The translations under genes and the position numbers were made by a program. A stretch of DNA of 64,000 nt from Pseudomonas tremae (GTDB lineage: Bacteria; Pseudomonadota; Gammaproteobacteria; Pseudomonadales; Pseudomonadaceae), in contig NZ_LJRO01000058.1 in assembly GCF_001401155.1 (NCBI RefSeq), positions 1 to 64,000 on the forward strand. Reading direction: 5' to 3'. Below, one piece after another: positions 54,546 through 63,341 of this stretch. Each line of letters starts with the position of its first letter. Position 1 is the first letter of the stretch. The notes beneath the pieces were generated by a model. It ran no database searches, was not told where the DNA came from, and worked only from the letters and a program-made list of their open reading frames with translations.

Positions 54546-55169
54546 TTGAGCAGCATAGACAGCCAGAACCCTGAAGTGTTCGCCCTGATTCTCGCAGCAG
54601 GCCGCAGCAGACGCTTTGGCAGCGACAAGCGGCAGGCGCTGCTGCCTTGCGGACGAACGCTGTTCACGGCGAGTGTCGAAAACGCCTGCGAAGTATTCAG
54701 CAATGTGGTGGTGGTGCTTCGCGCAGACGATGACGCCCGGGCAATGGGTGTTCCGGCAGGCGTAACGATCATTCGCAGCGAACACGCTGATATGGGTATG
54801 GGCCACAGCCTGGCCAGCGCAGTTGCAGCGGTATCGAACTCGCAAGCCGATGCCGTAGCGGTACTGCTCGCGGACATGCCCTGGATAAAGCCGCAGACAC
54901 TGCGCGATCTGGTCAGGCTGGCAGACCCTTCACGCATTGCCCTGCCGATGCATGAAGGCAAGCGAGGCCATCCGGTGATCATCGGGCGACAGTTCTGGAC
55001 GACGCTGGCGACACTTGAGGGCGATCAGGGCGCCAAGGCCCTGATCATCAGCAACCCCGAGTTGTGCGATGTAATGGATTGTAACGACTCCGGCGTACTG
55101 CGTGATGCAGACACCCCATCAGCCCTGGCAATGGCCTGCCGGCAAGCCCTTACAGATCACCGCGACTGA
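54546..55169 (+). CDS. mocA: Molybdenum cofactor nucleotidyltransferase, MocA-like
   Basis: A 207-residue MobA-like nucleotidyltransferase: LILAAGRSRRFGSDKRQALL (about 13-32) with the nucleotide loop and later LLADMPWIKPQTL. Proteins of this type next to xdhC and xanthine-dehydrogenase-family genes attach CMP to the molybdenum cofactor (MocA). The start is TTG 54546 behind AAGG. It is convergent with xdhC and overlaps its end by 20 bases. Confidence 0.87.
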   Translation: MSSIDSQNPEVFALILAAGRSRRFGSDKRQALLPCGRTLFTASVENACEVFSNVVVVLRADDDARAMGVPAGVTIIRSEHADMGMGHSLASAVAAVSNSQADAVAVLLADMPWIKPQTLRDLVRLADPSRIALPMHEGKRGHPVIIGRQFWTTLATLEGDQGAKALIISNPELCDVMDCNDSGVLRDADTPSALAMACRQALTDHRD

Positions 55170-56118
55170 CACCGTTGGCAACCCGCAGAATATCGGCCAT
55201 TACCGCGATCGCAATTTCCGCAGGTGTCTTGCTGCCCAGATTAAGGCCGATGGGAGCATGGATGCGCTCCAGCGCATCGGCCTCCAGCCCACCGATTCGC
55301 GCCAGACGCTCGATGCGCTTGCTGCTGGTACGCATCGAGCCCATCGCACCGATGTAAAACGCTTCGGTGCGCACTGCCTCCAGCATGCTCAGGTCGTCCA
55401 GCTTCGGGTCATGAGTCAATGCCAGCACCGCAGTCGAGCTGTGACAGCCACCTTCGGCAATGAAAACGGCGGGTAACACGCCGCGCACCTCGACGCCTGG
55501 CATCGAGAATCCGGCAGTGACTTCGGTACGCGGGTCACAGACGATCACTTCGTAGCCCATCGCGACAGCAAAACTGGCGCAGAACTCGGCCACCGGTGAC
55601 AACCCGGCAAGCAGCACGCGATAAACCGCCCCCATCCGGATGCTGATGCGCTCACCGTCTACCTGCACCCGCGCCTCGCCCAGAACGGCGGGCCCGACGT
55701 TTCTCTGCGCGCCGCCCAGTTGCACCTCTCTGCTCACCAGCTCACGTCCGGCCAAGGCTTGTTCGAGGGCCGCCAGATGCGCGTCGGCTTCGGGACTTGG
55801 CGTAATGCATTCAATCAATACATCCAGCACACCGCCACACGGCAAGGCGCGCGTGGGTGCGTACCCACCGTCGCCATAACGAACCACCTGATTGACTGGC
55901 TGAAACTGCCCGGCGGCGACGCGTTCGAGAAAATCCTCTTCCACACAGCCGCCGGACAACGAGCCGCGGTGCTCGCCACTATTCAGCGCCACCAGCATTG
56001 CCCCCGGGCCGCGCGGCGCCGAGCCAAAGGTCGAGAGCACCGTGCACAACCAGACAGGTTTGCCGCCTGCCAGCCAGTCACGTGCTTGTTGCACAACCTG
56101 CAAATCGAGCTGCTTCAT
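55150..56118 (-). CDS. paoD: XdhC/PaoD-type molybdenum cofactor insertion factor
   Basis: The 322-residue protein has the XdhC/CoxI N-terminal domain (LCTVLSTFGSAPRGPGAMLV, SLSGGCVEEDFLERV) and the C-terminal Rossmann domain (VIVCDPRTEV, IGAMGSMRTSSKRIERLA). XdhC-family factors bind and sulfurate the molybdenum cofactor and insert it into the catalytic subunit; PaoD serves PaoABC. It follows paoC by two bases, suggesting one operon paoABC-paoD. Confidence 0.92.
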   Translation of the reverse strand: MKQLDLQVVQQARDWLAGGKPVWLCTVLSTFGSAPRGPGAMLVALNSGEHRGSLSGGCVEEDFLERVAAGQFQPVNQVVRYGDGGYAPTRALPCGGVLDVLIECITPSPEADAHLAALEQALAGRELVSREVQLGGAQRNVGPAVLGEARVQVDGERISIRMGAVYRVLLAGLSPVAEFCASFAVAMGYEVIVCDPRTEVTAGFSMPGVEVRGVLPAVFIAEGGCHSSTAVLALTHDPKLDDLSMLEAVRTEAFYIGAMGSMRTSSKRIERLARIGGLEADALERIHAPIGLNLGSKTPAEIAIAVMADILRVANGVSRGDL

Positions 56119-56120
56119 CG

Positions 56121-58337
56121 TTACAACCCTGCCATCAGTTTTTCCTTGGTGATGGGCAGACTGCGCACCCGTTTACCAGTAGCGTGATAGACCGCATTGG
56201 CCACTGCGGCGGCCAGACCGGTTACACCGATCTCGCCAATGCCGCGTGCGCCAAATTCGCCCAGGTTGTAATCCGGGTAGTCGAGCAAAAGCACATCAAT
56301 GTCTGGCTGATCCGCATGCACCGGCACCACGTATTCGGCGTAGTTGTTGTTGACCGGCATGCCACTGCGCGGGTCGTACTCAGCAGCCTCGAACAGCGCC
56401 ATACCGATGCCCATGACAATCGCGCCCTCGACCTGATTGCGTGCTGCCAGCGGGTTGACTACCTTGCCAACGTCGATTGCGCTGACCACCCTAGACACCC
56501 GCAGGCTGGAAATGCCCGGGTCCCAGCGCACTTCGACAAAATGCACACCGAATGACCGAAAAGAATGCTTGCCCGCCTCGGGCATACCGCTGTGAAAGTT
56601 GCCTTCGGCGCGTGACAGACGCTGCCCTTTCAGCACGTCGACAAAGCTCGTGCGCTGTTCGCCCAGCACCAACTGAGCGTTTTCGACCTTGATCGACTCA
56701 GCGTCCTTCCCGGCAAACATCGCATCCTTGCCGACTGCGTACTGGCGCAGCTTCTGCAACGCCTCCCGCGTGGCACCGGCAACCGCCGGCATCACGCTGG
56801 CCGTCACCCACGAGCCACCGGAAACCGGGCCTGCCGGGAACGACGAACTGCCCAGTTCCACTTCGACCTGCTCCATCGGGATGCCGGTCAGCTGGCTCAC
56901 GGTCTGCGCCACAATGGTGTAGGTCCCGGTGCCGATATCCTGCAAACCGCACTGCACCAACGCTGTGCCATCAGCGCGCAGGATGACCCGTGCCTCGGTA
57001 GGCACCTGATAGGCCTCCCAGTTACACGCGCCCATGCCATAGCCGATAATCTCGTCGCCTTCACGCATCGAACCGACTTGCGCCTTGCGTGCCTGCCAGC
57101 CGAAACGTTCGGCGGCCTTGTCGATGGCTTCCGGCAAGTGATTACTCGACCACGGCAGCCCCATGCTCTGGTCCATATCAGACAGATTCAGCTTGCGAAA
57201 CGCCAGCGGGTCCATGCCACTGGCGAGGGCCATTTCGTCGATCGCTGACTCCAGCGCAAACAGGCCAGGCGCTGCGCCCGGCGCACGCATCGATGTGGGC
57301 GTACCACGGTTGATAGAGCTTATCTTGTGGCTGACCAACACGTTGTCGCAGGAGTAGAGGCTTTTGGTGACACCCCCACAGTTTTCGGTGTAGTCATCAA
57401 GCATGGAAGTGTTGTTGAACGACTCGTGGCGGATCGACACCAGCTTGCCGCCGGCATCGGTGGCCAGGCGCAAGCGCTGACGGGTTTCCGGACGATGGCC
57501 TACGGTGGTGAACATTTGCGCACGAGGCAGCACCAGTTGCACCGGGCGACCAGTCACCCTGGCGGCGGCACAGGCGGCCACCGAATGCGGCCACGGCCAG
57601 AGCTTGCCGCCAAAACCGGAGCCTATGAATGGCGCTCGCACTTCCACCCGGTCAGGCGACAGGTCAAAAACGTTGGCCAACAGGTTGCGATGGTTGACCA
57701 CGCCCTGAGTGCTTTCATAAACGAAAAGCTTGCCGTCCTGCCACCATGCAGTGCTGGCATGCATCTCCATCGGGTTATGCACTTCAACCGGTGTCGTGTA
57801 GGTCTGGTCGAGCTGATTTCTGGCGCTCTGAAATGCGGCGTCCGGGTTGCCGCGGTCATGTCCCGCGCCGCCATCACGAACGCCATTGACGCGCATGCCT
57901 TCCTGCAAATCCCTGACCGCCGGGCGCTCGTCATAGTCGACGGCCACACGCTGCGCCGCTGCCCTCGCCTGCTCGAAGCTTTCAGCGACCACCAGTGCGA
58001 CAAACTGGCCAGGATAGTAAACCCGATCATCCTCGAACGGCAGCCGATGCTCGTCGGCTTTGCTTGCCGAAAGCATCTTGTCGAAGCTCAGCTTGGTATT
58101 CGGGGTGCGGTGCAGCGTGGGGAAATTGCCGTGATGAAACACGTCGACGACCCCGGGCATGGTCTTCGCTTGACGATCGTCGACAGCAACCACACGGCCA
58201 TTGGCAATCATGCTGTAGACCCCGTAGGCATAGAGCATCTGGCCCATGGGGTGGTCTGCGGCGTAACGTGCCTCACCGCTGACTTTCTTGCCGCCGTCGA
58301 TGCGACGCTGCGGCGTACCGATAATGTTTTCGCTCAT
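56121..58337 (-). CDS. paoC: Aldehyde oxidoreductase molybdenum-binding subunit (PaoC type)
   Basis: A 738-residue xanthine-oxidase-family large subunit. The first domain has EARYAADHPMGQMLYAYGV and GQFVALVVAESFEQARAAA; the molybdopterin domain has ESTQGVVNHRNLL, GSGFGGKLWPWPH and the catalytic Glu in ARGIGEIGVTGLAA near the C-terminus. The E. coli counterpart PaoC oxidises aromatic and other aldehydes in the periplasm. It forms an operon with paoA, paoB and paoD. Confidence 0.95.
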   Translation of the reverse strand: MSENIIGTPQRRIDGGKKVSGEARYAADHPMGQMLYAYGVYSMIANGRVVAVDDRQAKTMPGVVDVFHHGNFPTLHRTPNTKLSFDKMLSASKADEHRLPFEDDRVYYPGQFVALVVAESFEQARAAAQRVAVDYDERPAVRDLQEGMRVNGVRDGGAGHDRGNPDAAFQSARNQLDQTYTTPVEVHNPMEMHASTAWWQDGKLFVYESTQGVVNHRNLLANVFDLSPDRVEVRAPFIGSGFGGKLWPWPHSVAACAAARVTGRPVQLVLPRAQMFTTVGHRPETRQRLRLATDAGGKLVSIRHESFNNTSMLDDYTENCGGVTKSLYSCDNVLVSHKISSINRGTPTSMRAPGAAPGLFALESAIDEMALASGMDPLAFRKLNLSDMDQSMGLPWSSNHLPEAIDKAAERFGWQARKAQVGSMREGDEIIGYGMGACNWEAYQVPTEARVILRADGTALVQCGLQDIGTGTYTIVAQTVSQLTGIPMEQVEVELGSSSFPAGPVSGGSWVTASVMPAVAGATREALQKLRQYAVGKDAMFAGKDAESIKVENAQLVLGEQRTSFVDVLKGQRLSRAEGNFHSGMPEAGKHSFRSFGVHFVEVRWDPGISSLRVSRVVSAIDVGKVVNPLAARNQVEGAIVMGIGMALFEAAEYDPRSGMPVNNNYAEYVVPVHADQPDIDVLLLDYPDYNLGEFGARGIGEIGVTGLAAAVANAVYHATGKRVRSLPITKEKLMAGL

Positions 58338-58346
58338 GAGAAATTC

Positions 58347-59330
58347 CTAGGCCGTAAGGTCGCGAAGATTGCGGACGATGACCTGCTGACCCAGCGGGAT
58401 CTTGAAGGCGTTGTGTTCATGTGCACGGGAATCCTTCATAGCCAGCTCTGCCACTTTGGCGAAGGTGGCCAGGTCGGCGCGCTGACCAATCAGCGCCCGC
58501 TCGGCCTCGACGGCGCGCCACGGCTTGGTGCCCACTCCGCCCAACGCAATTCGCGCATCGGTGATGCGCTTGCCGTCCATCACCAGAATCACGGCGCTGG
58601 ATGCCAGTGCGAACTGGTAGGAAGTGCGGTCGCGCAGCTTCAGATAGGACGAACGTCCGCCTGCCAGCGGCGCATCAAGCGTCACATAGGTGATCAGCTC
58701 ATGAGGAGCCAGCGCATGTTCGCGCTGCGGCGTATCGCCAGGCAGTAGATGGAAATCGGCAAAGGGTATGTCCAGAGTACCGTTGGCACCCTGAACCGTA
58801 ACTTGCCCACCAATGGCCGCCATCCCCACGCACATGTCCGACGGGTGTGTTGCGATACAGTGCTCGCTAGTGCCCAGAACTGCATGAACGCTGCGATTCA
58901 TACCGCCTATGGCTGCACAGCCCGAACCAGGTTGACGCTTGTTACACGCCGATACGTTGTCGCGAAAATACGGGCAGCGCACGCGCTGCATGAGGTTGCC
59001 AGCCGTAGTGGCCTTGTTGCGCAACTGCGTCGATGCGCCAGCGAGCAGCGCTTCGGACAGCACCGGATAACGCTGCTGCACCAGCGGGTGACTGGCCAGG
59101 TCGGTATTGCTGACCAGCGCCCCGATGCGCAGACGCCCGTCAGGCAGTGATTCGACCTGTTTCAGCGCAAGGTGATTGATGTCCACCAGTTGCTCCGGCT
59201 GCATCACATCGAGTTTGACCAGATCCAGCAGCGTAGTGCCGCCAGCCAGGTAAAAACGCTGGCCCTGACCTGACGCCGACATGACAGCCTGTGCGGGCGA
59301 AGCAGCCCGCGCGTAATCGAAGGTTCGCAT
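58347..59330 (-). CDS. paoB: Aldehyde oxidoreductase FAD/4Fe-4S subunit (PaoB type)
   Basis: From ATG 59330 the subunit has 327 residues. FAD-binding segment LAGGTTLLDLVKLDVMQP (about 29-46) and LVSNTDLASHP. Four cysteines at 119, 129, 138 and 158 in RVRCPYFRDNVSACNKRQPG and SGCAAIGG...SEHC form the additional 4Fe-4S site found in PaoB but not in ordinary xanthine dehydrogenase FAD subunits. The start ATG shares its A with the paoA stop (TGATG), indicating coupling. Confidence 0.94.
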   Translation of the reverse strand: MRTFDYARAASPAQAVMSASGQGQRFYLAGGTTLLDLVKLDVMQPEQLVDINHLALKQVESLPDGRLRIGALVSNTDLASHPLVQQRYPVLSEALLAGASTQLRNKATTAGNLMQRVRCPYFRDNVSACNKRQPGSGCAAIGGMNRSVHAVLGTSEHCIATHPSDMCVGMAAIGGQVTVQGANGTLDIPFADFHLLPGDTPQREHALAPHELITYVTLDAPLAGGRSSYLKLRDRTSYQFALASSAVILVMDGKRITDARIALGGVGTKPWRAVEAERALIGQRADLATFAKVAELAMKDSRAHEHNAFKIPLGQQVIVRNLRDLTA

Positions 59331-60010
59331 CAGGCAGCCCCTCCCATTTTCGAACGCGCCGACTGCACGGCCGACAGGATGTTCTTGTAGGCCCCGCAAC
59401 GGCAGATGTTGCCGCTCATGGCTTCTCTGACGCTGGCGTCATCGGACGGAATATTCGGGTCCTTGAGAATCGCGACAGCGCTCATGATCTGCCCTGAAGT
59501 GCAGTATCCGCACTGGAAGGCGTCATGCTCCCAGAAGGCTTCCTGAACCGGATGCAGCTTGCCGTTCTCGGCCAGCCCTTCGATGGTGGTAATGCTGTCG
59601 CCCTGATGCTGCACGGCAATGGACAGGCAGGAGTTGATCGCCACGCCATTCACCAGCAGCGTGCATGCACCGCACTGGCCATGATCGCAGCCCTTTTTGG
59701 TCCCGGTCAGTTGCAGACGGTCACGTAACACATCAAGCAAAACCGCGTTGGCCGGCACATTCAGGGTGTGAACCTGGCCGTTGACCTTAAGCTGGATACG
59801 ATGCTCCCCCGCCGCAGGTGCATCGCTGTCTTCTACCACCGGGGCGACCGCTGCAGCGGGTGCTGCCTGCAGCATGCCGTCGGAAGGCATCCAGGTAGAC
59901 AACGTGGCGGCGGCGATACCCGACGCACCGAACTTCAAAAAGTTACGGCGCGAAGGCTGCACGGTACTGTTGTCGGCAACAGATTCCTTGTGCTTTTCAG
60001 ATTGGGTCAT
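59330..60010 (-). CDS. paoA: Aldehyde oxidoreductase 2Fe-2S subunit with Tat signal (PaoA type)
   Basis: The 226-residue subunit has a twin-arginine signal (PSRRNFLKFGASGIAAATLS, about 20-39), which explains export of the complex to the periplasm. The mature part has two 2Fe-2S sites: CDHGQCGAC...C and CGYCTSG...CRCGAY. ATG 60010 is chosen because three codons before it have no role. It is the first gene of the paoABCD operon. A hairpin lies 20 bases before the start on the mRNA leader. Confidence 0.95.
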   Translation of the reverse strand: MTQSEKHKESVADNSTVQPSRRNFLKFGASGIAAATLSTWMPSDGMLQAAPAAAVAPVVEDSDAPAAGEHRIQLKVNGQVHTLNVPANAVLLDVLRDRLQLTGTKKGCDHGQCGACTLLVNGVAINSCLSIAVQHQGDSITTIEGLAENGKLHPVQEAFWEHDAFQCGYCTSGQIMSAVAILKDPNIPSDDASVREAMSGNICRCGAYKNILSAVQSARSKMGGAA

Positions 60011-60028
60011 CAGGATCACTCGGTAATA

Positions 60029-60060
60029 GCCGACGCTGCCATAAAGCGTCGGGCGTTTTT
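60029..60060 (-). promoter_or_regulatory. Hairpin in the paoA leader
   Basis: Stem CCGACGCT / AGCGTCGG at 60030-60052 with a 7-base loop, just upstream of the paoA start. On the plus strand it is followed by GCGTTTTT, like a terminator, but no plus-strand gene ends here. It may block transcription entering the operon region from the right or act in the leader RNA. Confidence 0.5.
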
Positions 60061-60921
60061 AAAGATCAGCAGCCCGGGCATGTTTGCGCTCGTTGACCTG
60101 TTGTTTTTCTCAGGGGTCATGGAAGCCAAAAAGCTATCACCGGTTACTGTTTAACTGGTCAGCGCAACTAAAGTTCCAACTCATTGACGAGCGTCTGTAT
60201 CCGGAGATTGCAGCCGTTGCGCGAAGCCAATCGTTGACCCTAACAGCCGGCCCAGGCACTGATTAGCCAGCCTTGCTTACTAGCGGTAATGAGAAAAACT
60301 CATGAATAGGTCACTGAATGTGACCAAAGACGTGGCGGAGCGCACCCACAGGCGTCACTGCCCCTTTATGGCGGGATGGCGGGCAGGCGCGTGGCAACGT
60401 AGCGTGTAGTTGTCTGTTAAAGACTGGCAGGAAAGTGACGATATATAGCGTCAGTAATGTCTTGAGGCTTCTAAATCGGGGCATTGATGCCCGATGTGGT
60501 GATGGCACCTCGCAACGGAGGCCCGGTTTATGCGAAAATGCCGCCTATTGGCTCAAGGGCACCCGGATTTACGCACCATGCATAAAAAATATGCATCCCG
60601 CGTGTCTCCGAGCCCAAATGCGGCGTCTCAGACTCCGTTAACAGGCTGACCAGGTGTGTCTCCGCTCAAGTAAGACCGGACAGGCTTCCGGACATTGCAG
60701 CACACCGACAGAGCAAAATGTCACTCATGACGCTGAATCTAACGATGATAAGAAGCCAGCGCAGCAGGACATCAATTGAGGTCTCGAGCGGTATTATATT
60801 GGCCTTGTATGTCCACCTCTAGTCCCTGCAGGTGCGAGAGTTTGTCGCATGCGTTGAAGCGTGTGACGGGCCAGATCCTCAGGAGCAATCGGCGGATGGC
60901 GTTTATCAGATGGATGACAGA
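60061..60921. other. Large non-coding region between the pao operon and mqo
   Basis: About 860 bases without a supportable gene. It must hold the pao promoter (minus) and mqo promoter (plus). Two inverted repeats are seen: ATCGGGG-CATTGATG-CCCGAT at 60475-60495 and a perfect ATGCATA-AAAAA-TATGCAT at 60578-60596. Short frames such as 60435-60641 lack a ribosome site or recognisable domain. An AGGAGC lies at about 60882 near the mqo start. Confidence 0.55.
60578..60596. repeat. Perfect 7-bp palindrome with A5 spacer (candidate operator)
   Basis: Arms ATGCATA and TATGCAT are perfect complements separated by AAAAA. Symmetry and spacing (12 bases centre to centre) are those of a dimeric regulator site. 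It lies about 330 bases upstream of mqo and about 570 bases upstream of paoA; the bound regulator is unknown. Confidence 0.5.
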
Positions 60922-62559
60922 ATGTTTAAGAAAGTGAACACGGCCCTGCTGGGTATGGCCATCTCCATGGGCATCATGCCCGTGCACGCAGCTGAAACCA
61001 AAAAAGTCGACGTACTGCTCGTTGGCGGCGGCATCATGAGCGCAACCCTCGCGGTCTGGCTTAATGAGCTGGAGCCGAGCTGGTCGATGGAAATGGTCGA
61101 GCGTCTCGACGGCGTTGCAGAAGAAAGCTCCAACGGCTGGAACAACGCCGGTACCGGTCACTCGGCACTGGCCGAGCTGAACTACACCCCGGAAGACAAG
61201 AACGGCAACGTCGATATCTCCAAGGCTATCGAAATCAACGAAGCGTTCCAGATTTCGCGTCAGTTCTGGTCCTGGCAAGTCAAGACCGGTGTCCTGAAGA
61301 ACCCGCGCTCGTTCATCAATTCCACGCCACACATGAGCTTTGTGTGGGGCGACAACAACATCCAGTTCCTGCGCAAGCGTTACGCAGCATTGCAAGCCAG
61401 CCCGCTGTTCAGCGGCATGCAGTTCTCCGAAGACCACGAGCAGATCAAGAAGTGGGTTCCGCTGATGATGGAAGGTCGTGACCCGGCGCAGAAGCTGGCC
61501 GTGACCTGGAGCCCGATCGGCACCGACGTCAACTTCGGCGAGATCACTCGTCAGTTCGTCGGCAACCTGAAGGCCAAGCAGAACTTCAATCTGCAGTTGT
61601 CGAGTGAAGTCGAAGACATCAATCACAACGACGACGGCACCTGGCGCGTCAAGTACAAGAATCTGAAAGACGGTACTGTCACCGAAACCGACACCAAGTT
61701 CCTGTTCATCGGTGCCGGCGGTGCTGCTCTGCACTTGCTGCAAGAGTCGGGCATCCCGGAAGCCAAGGAATACGGCGGCTTCCCGGTCGGCGGTTCGTGG
61801 CTGGTCACTGAAAATCAGGACCTGGCCATGCAACATATGGGCAAGGCCTATGGCATTGCTTCCACCGGCGCGCCACCCATGTCGGTTCCTCACCTGGACA
61901 CTCGTGTCCTGGACGGCAAGCGCGTAATCCTGTTTGGCCCATTCGCAACTTTCTCGACGAAGTTCCTGAAAAACGGTTCGTACTTCGATCTGCTGACCAG
62001 CACCACCACGCACAACGTGTGGCCAATGACCCGCGTTGGTATCGAACAGTATCCGCTGATCGAATACCTGGCCGGCCAGGTGATGATGTCTGACGACGAT
62101 CGCTTTGCTGCGCTGAAAGAATACTTCCCGAACGCCAAGAAAGAAGACTGGCGCCTGATGCAAGCCGGTCAGCGCGTACAGATCATCAAGCGTGACGAAG
62201 AGAAAGGCGGCGTACTGAAGCTGGGTACTGAAATCGTTGCTTCCAAGGACGGCTCGATTGCCGGTCTGCTGGGCGCATCGCCAGGTGCTTCGACTGCAGC
62301 GCCAATCATGCTGGGCGTGCTTGAGAAGGTCTTCAAGGACAAGGTAGCAACTCCGGCCTGGCAGGAAAAACTGCGCCAGATCGTGCCTAGCTATGGCACC
62401 AAGCTGAACAACAACCCGGATCGCGTTGCCGAGGAATGGGCTTACACGTCCGAAGTCCTGCAACTGACTCCACCACCGCCGGTCAACAAGGCTGGCGCTG
62501 CGCCAACGCCAGCTGCCCAGCCAGCGAAAAGCAATCCAGCCGGTGACATGGCACTTTAA
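60922..62559 (+). CDS. mqo: Malate:quinone oxidoreductase
   Basis: From ATG 60922 the protein has 545 residues. A signal-like hydrophobic N-terminus ([21 protein letters not shown]) is followed by the FAD motif [20 protein letters not shown] and Mqo-specific [18 protein letters not shown] and [17 protein letters not shown]. The enzyme oxidises L-malate to oxaloacetate with quinone at the membrane. The tail after residue about 515 is Pro/Ala-rich ([20 protein letters not shown]), which typical Mqo lacks. ATG 60910 is an alternative start. A strong terminator follows. Confidence 0.95.
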   Translation: MFKKVNTALLGMAISMGIMPVHAAETKKVDVLLVGGGIMSATLAVWLNELEPSWSMEMVERLDGVAEESSNGWNNAGTGHSALAELNYTPEDKNGNVDISKAIEINEAFQISRQFWSWQVKTGVLKNPRSFINSTPHMSFVWGDNNIQFLRKRYAALQASPLFSGMQFSEDHEQIKKWVPLMMEGRDPAQKLAVTWSPIGTDVNFGEITRQFVGNLKAKQNFNLQLSSEVEDINHNDDGTWRVKYKNLKDGTVTETDTKFLFIGAGGAALHLLQESGIPEAKEYGGFPVGGSWLVTENQDLAMQHMGKAYGIASTGAPPMSVPHLDTRVLDGKRVILFGPFATFSTKFLKNGSYFDLLTSTTTHNVWPMTRVGIEQYPLIEYLAGQVMMSDDDRFAALKEYFPNAKKEDWRLMQAGQRVQIIKRDEEKGGVLKLGTEIVASKDGSIAGLLGASPGASTAAPIMLGVLEKVFKDKVATPAWQEKLRQIVPSYGTKLNNNPDRVAEEWAYTSEVLQLTPPPPVNKAGAAPTPAAQPAKSNPAGDMAL

Positions 62560-62578
62560 GGCTCGTACAGCTTGAAGC

Positions 62579-62617
62579 AAAGCCCCGCCAGACCCTGTCT
62601 GGCGGGGCTTTTTTTTG
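62579..62617 (+). terminator. Rho-independent terminator after mqo
   Basis: A perfect 13-bp stem AGCCCCGCCAGAC / GTCTGGCGGGGCT with a 3-base loop and T8 tail. Confidence 0.96.
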
Positions 62618-62716
62618 GCGGCCAGTTTCCGGCCCTTTCCAGACAGACTGAAAATATGCCGAACTCTGCGCGTCTCCTGCGCCTCAAATAAAAACGACAC
62701 ACAGCGAGGAACTGCA

Positions 62717-62965
62717 ATGAGCAATCGTATCGACACGCCGTCCGGTGGAAGTGCTGAACACTCTCCCTCTATACCGACGCCAGCGAAAGACCAGTCCGGA
62801 AAGCCGGTTGACGTGGTTCGCAAGGATATTGCACGGGAGCATTCCGACACAGAGGGCGTCGACAAGGTCATTACTCCGACCTCGACCAAGGAGAAGGAGC
62901 AGGATGCCGAAACCCTTCGCGCCAAAAACCGCGAGCTGGAACGCAAGTTGAACGGTCAGGACTGA
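62717..62965 (+). CDS. Small hydrophilic protein, unknown function
   Basis: From ATG 62717 with GAGGA upstream, the product has 82 residues, highly charged, without cysteines or hydrophobic segments. The second half (SDTEGVDKVITPTSTKEKEQ, then RAKNRELERKLNGQ) looks like a short coiled coil. Composition suggests an intrinsically disordered stress-type protein. The stop codon lies in a terminator hairpin. I recognise no family. Confidence 0.72.
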   Translation: MSNRIDTPSGGSAEHSPSIPTPAKDQSGKPVDVVRKDIAREHSDTEGVDKVITPTSTKEKEQDAETLRAKNRELERKLNGQD

Positions 62966-62993
62966 GAGGTCCATCGCCCTTCTCAGCTTTTTT
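62962..62993 (+). terminator. Rho-independent terminator overlapping the stop of the 82-aa gene
   Basis: Stem CTGAGA / TCTCAG with a 13-base loop, then CTTTTTT. The first arm contains the TGA stop codon. Confidence 0.8.
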
Positions 62994-63341
62994 CGGCTTC
63001 GGGAGAGCAGGCAGGCAGTGCCGTAAGCGGCCAGACCTGCCTTTTGGCGGGAATCTTCCGGTAACAGGTCGTTAAAGCCACGCATCACACCGGCACCTGT
63101 TATGGTGGCCTCACTTCCGCCAGGCTCTCGCTTTCGGCAGAGCCATACGACTCAAGTCTTTACGCCGCAACTTCGCGGCAACCTCGCAGTTCCTGCGCTG
63201 TCCATTCGCACCCTCGCCGCCCGCCCTCGCTGCTGCGGCTGATTGAACCTGTCCAATCCACTTGTCATGCATCAAGACTGCCCAACGCACAAGAGCAGCG
63301 ACTGGCTGTTCCCGGCTGAAACACCCTTGGAGTTCACCTAA
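62994..63341. other. Non-coding region before bphP
   Basis: About 350 bases. Contains small GC-rich inverted repeats, such as GGCAGG...CCTGCC around 63009-63054, and GGAG just before the bphP start. I see no heme oxygenase (bphO) gene or other supportable ORF. Confidence 0.5.

Noticed and set aside
57327..58748. 473-codon plus-strand open frame opposite paoC/paoB
   Set aside because: Antisense shadow in GC-rich coding DNA; no domain and no ribosome site.
60435..60641. 68-codon plus-strand frame in the pao-mqo gap
   Set aside because: No ribosome site and it includes both palindromes; more likely regulatory DNA.
60772..62946. 724-codon minus-strand open frame opposite mqo
   Set aside because: It lies antisense to the clearly coding mqo and the 82-aa gene, has Arg/Ser/His-rich low-order composition and no recognisable domain.
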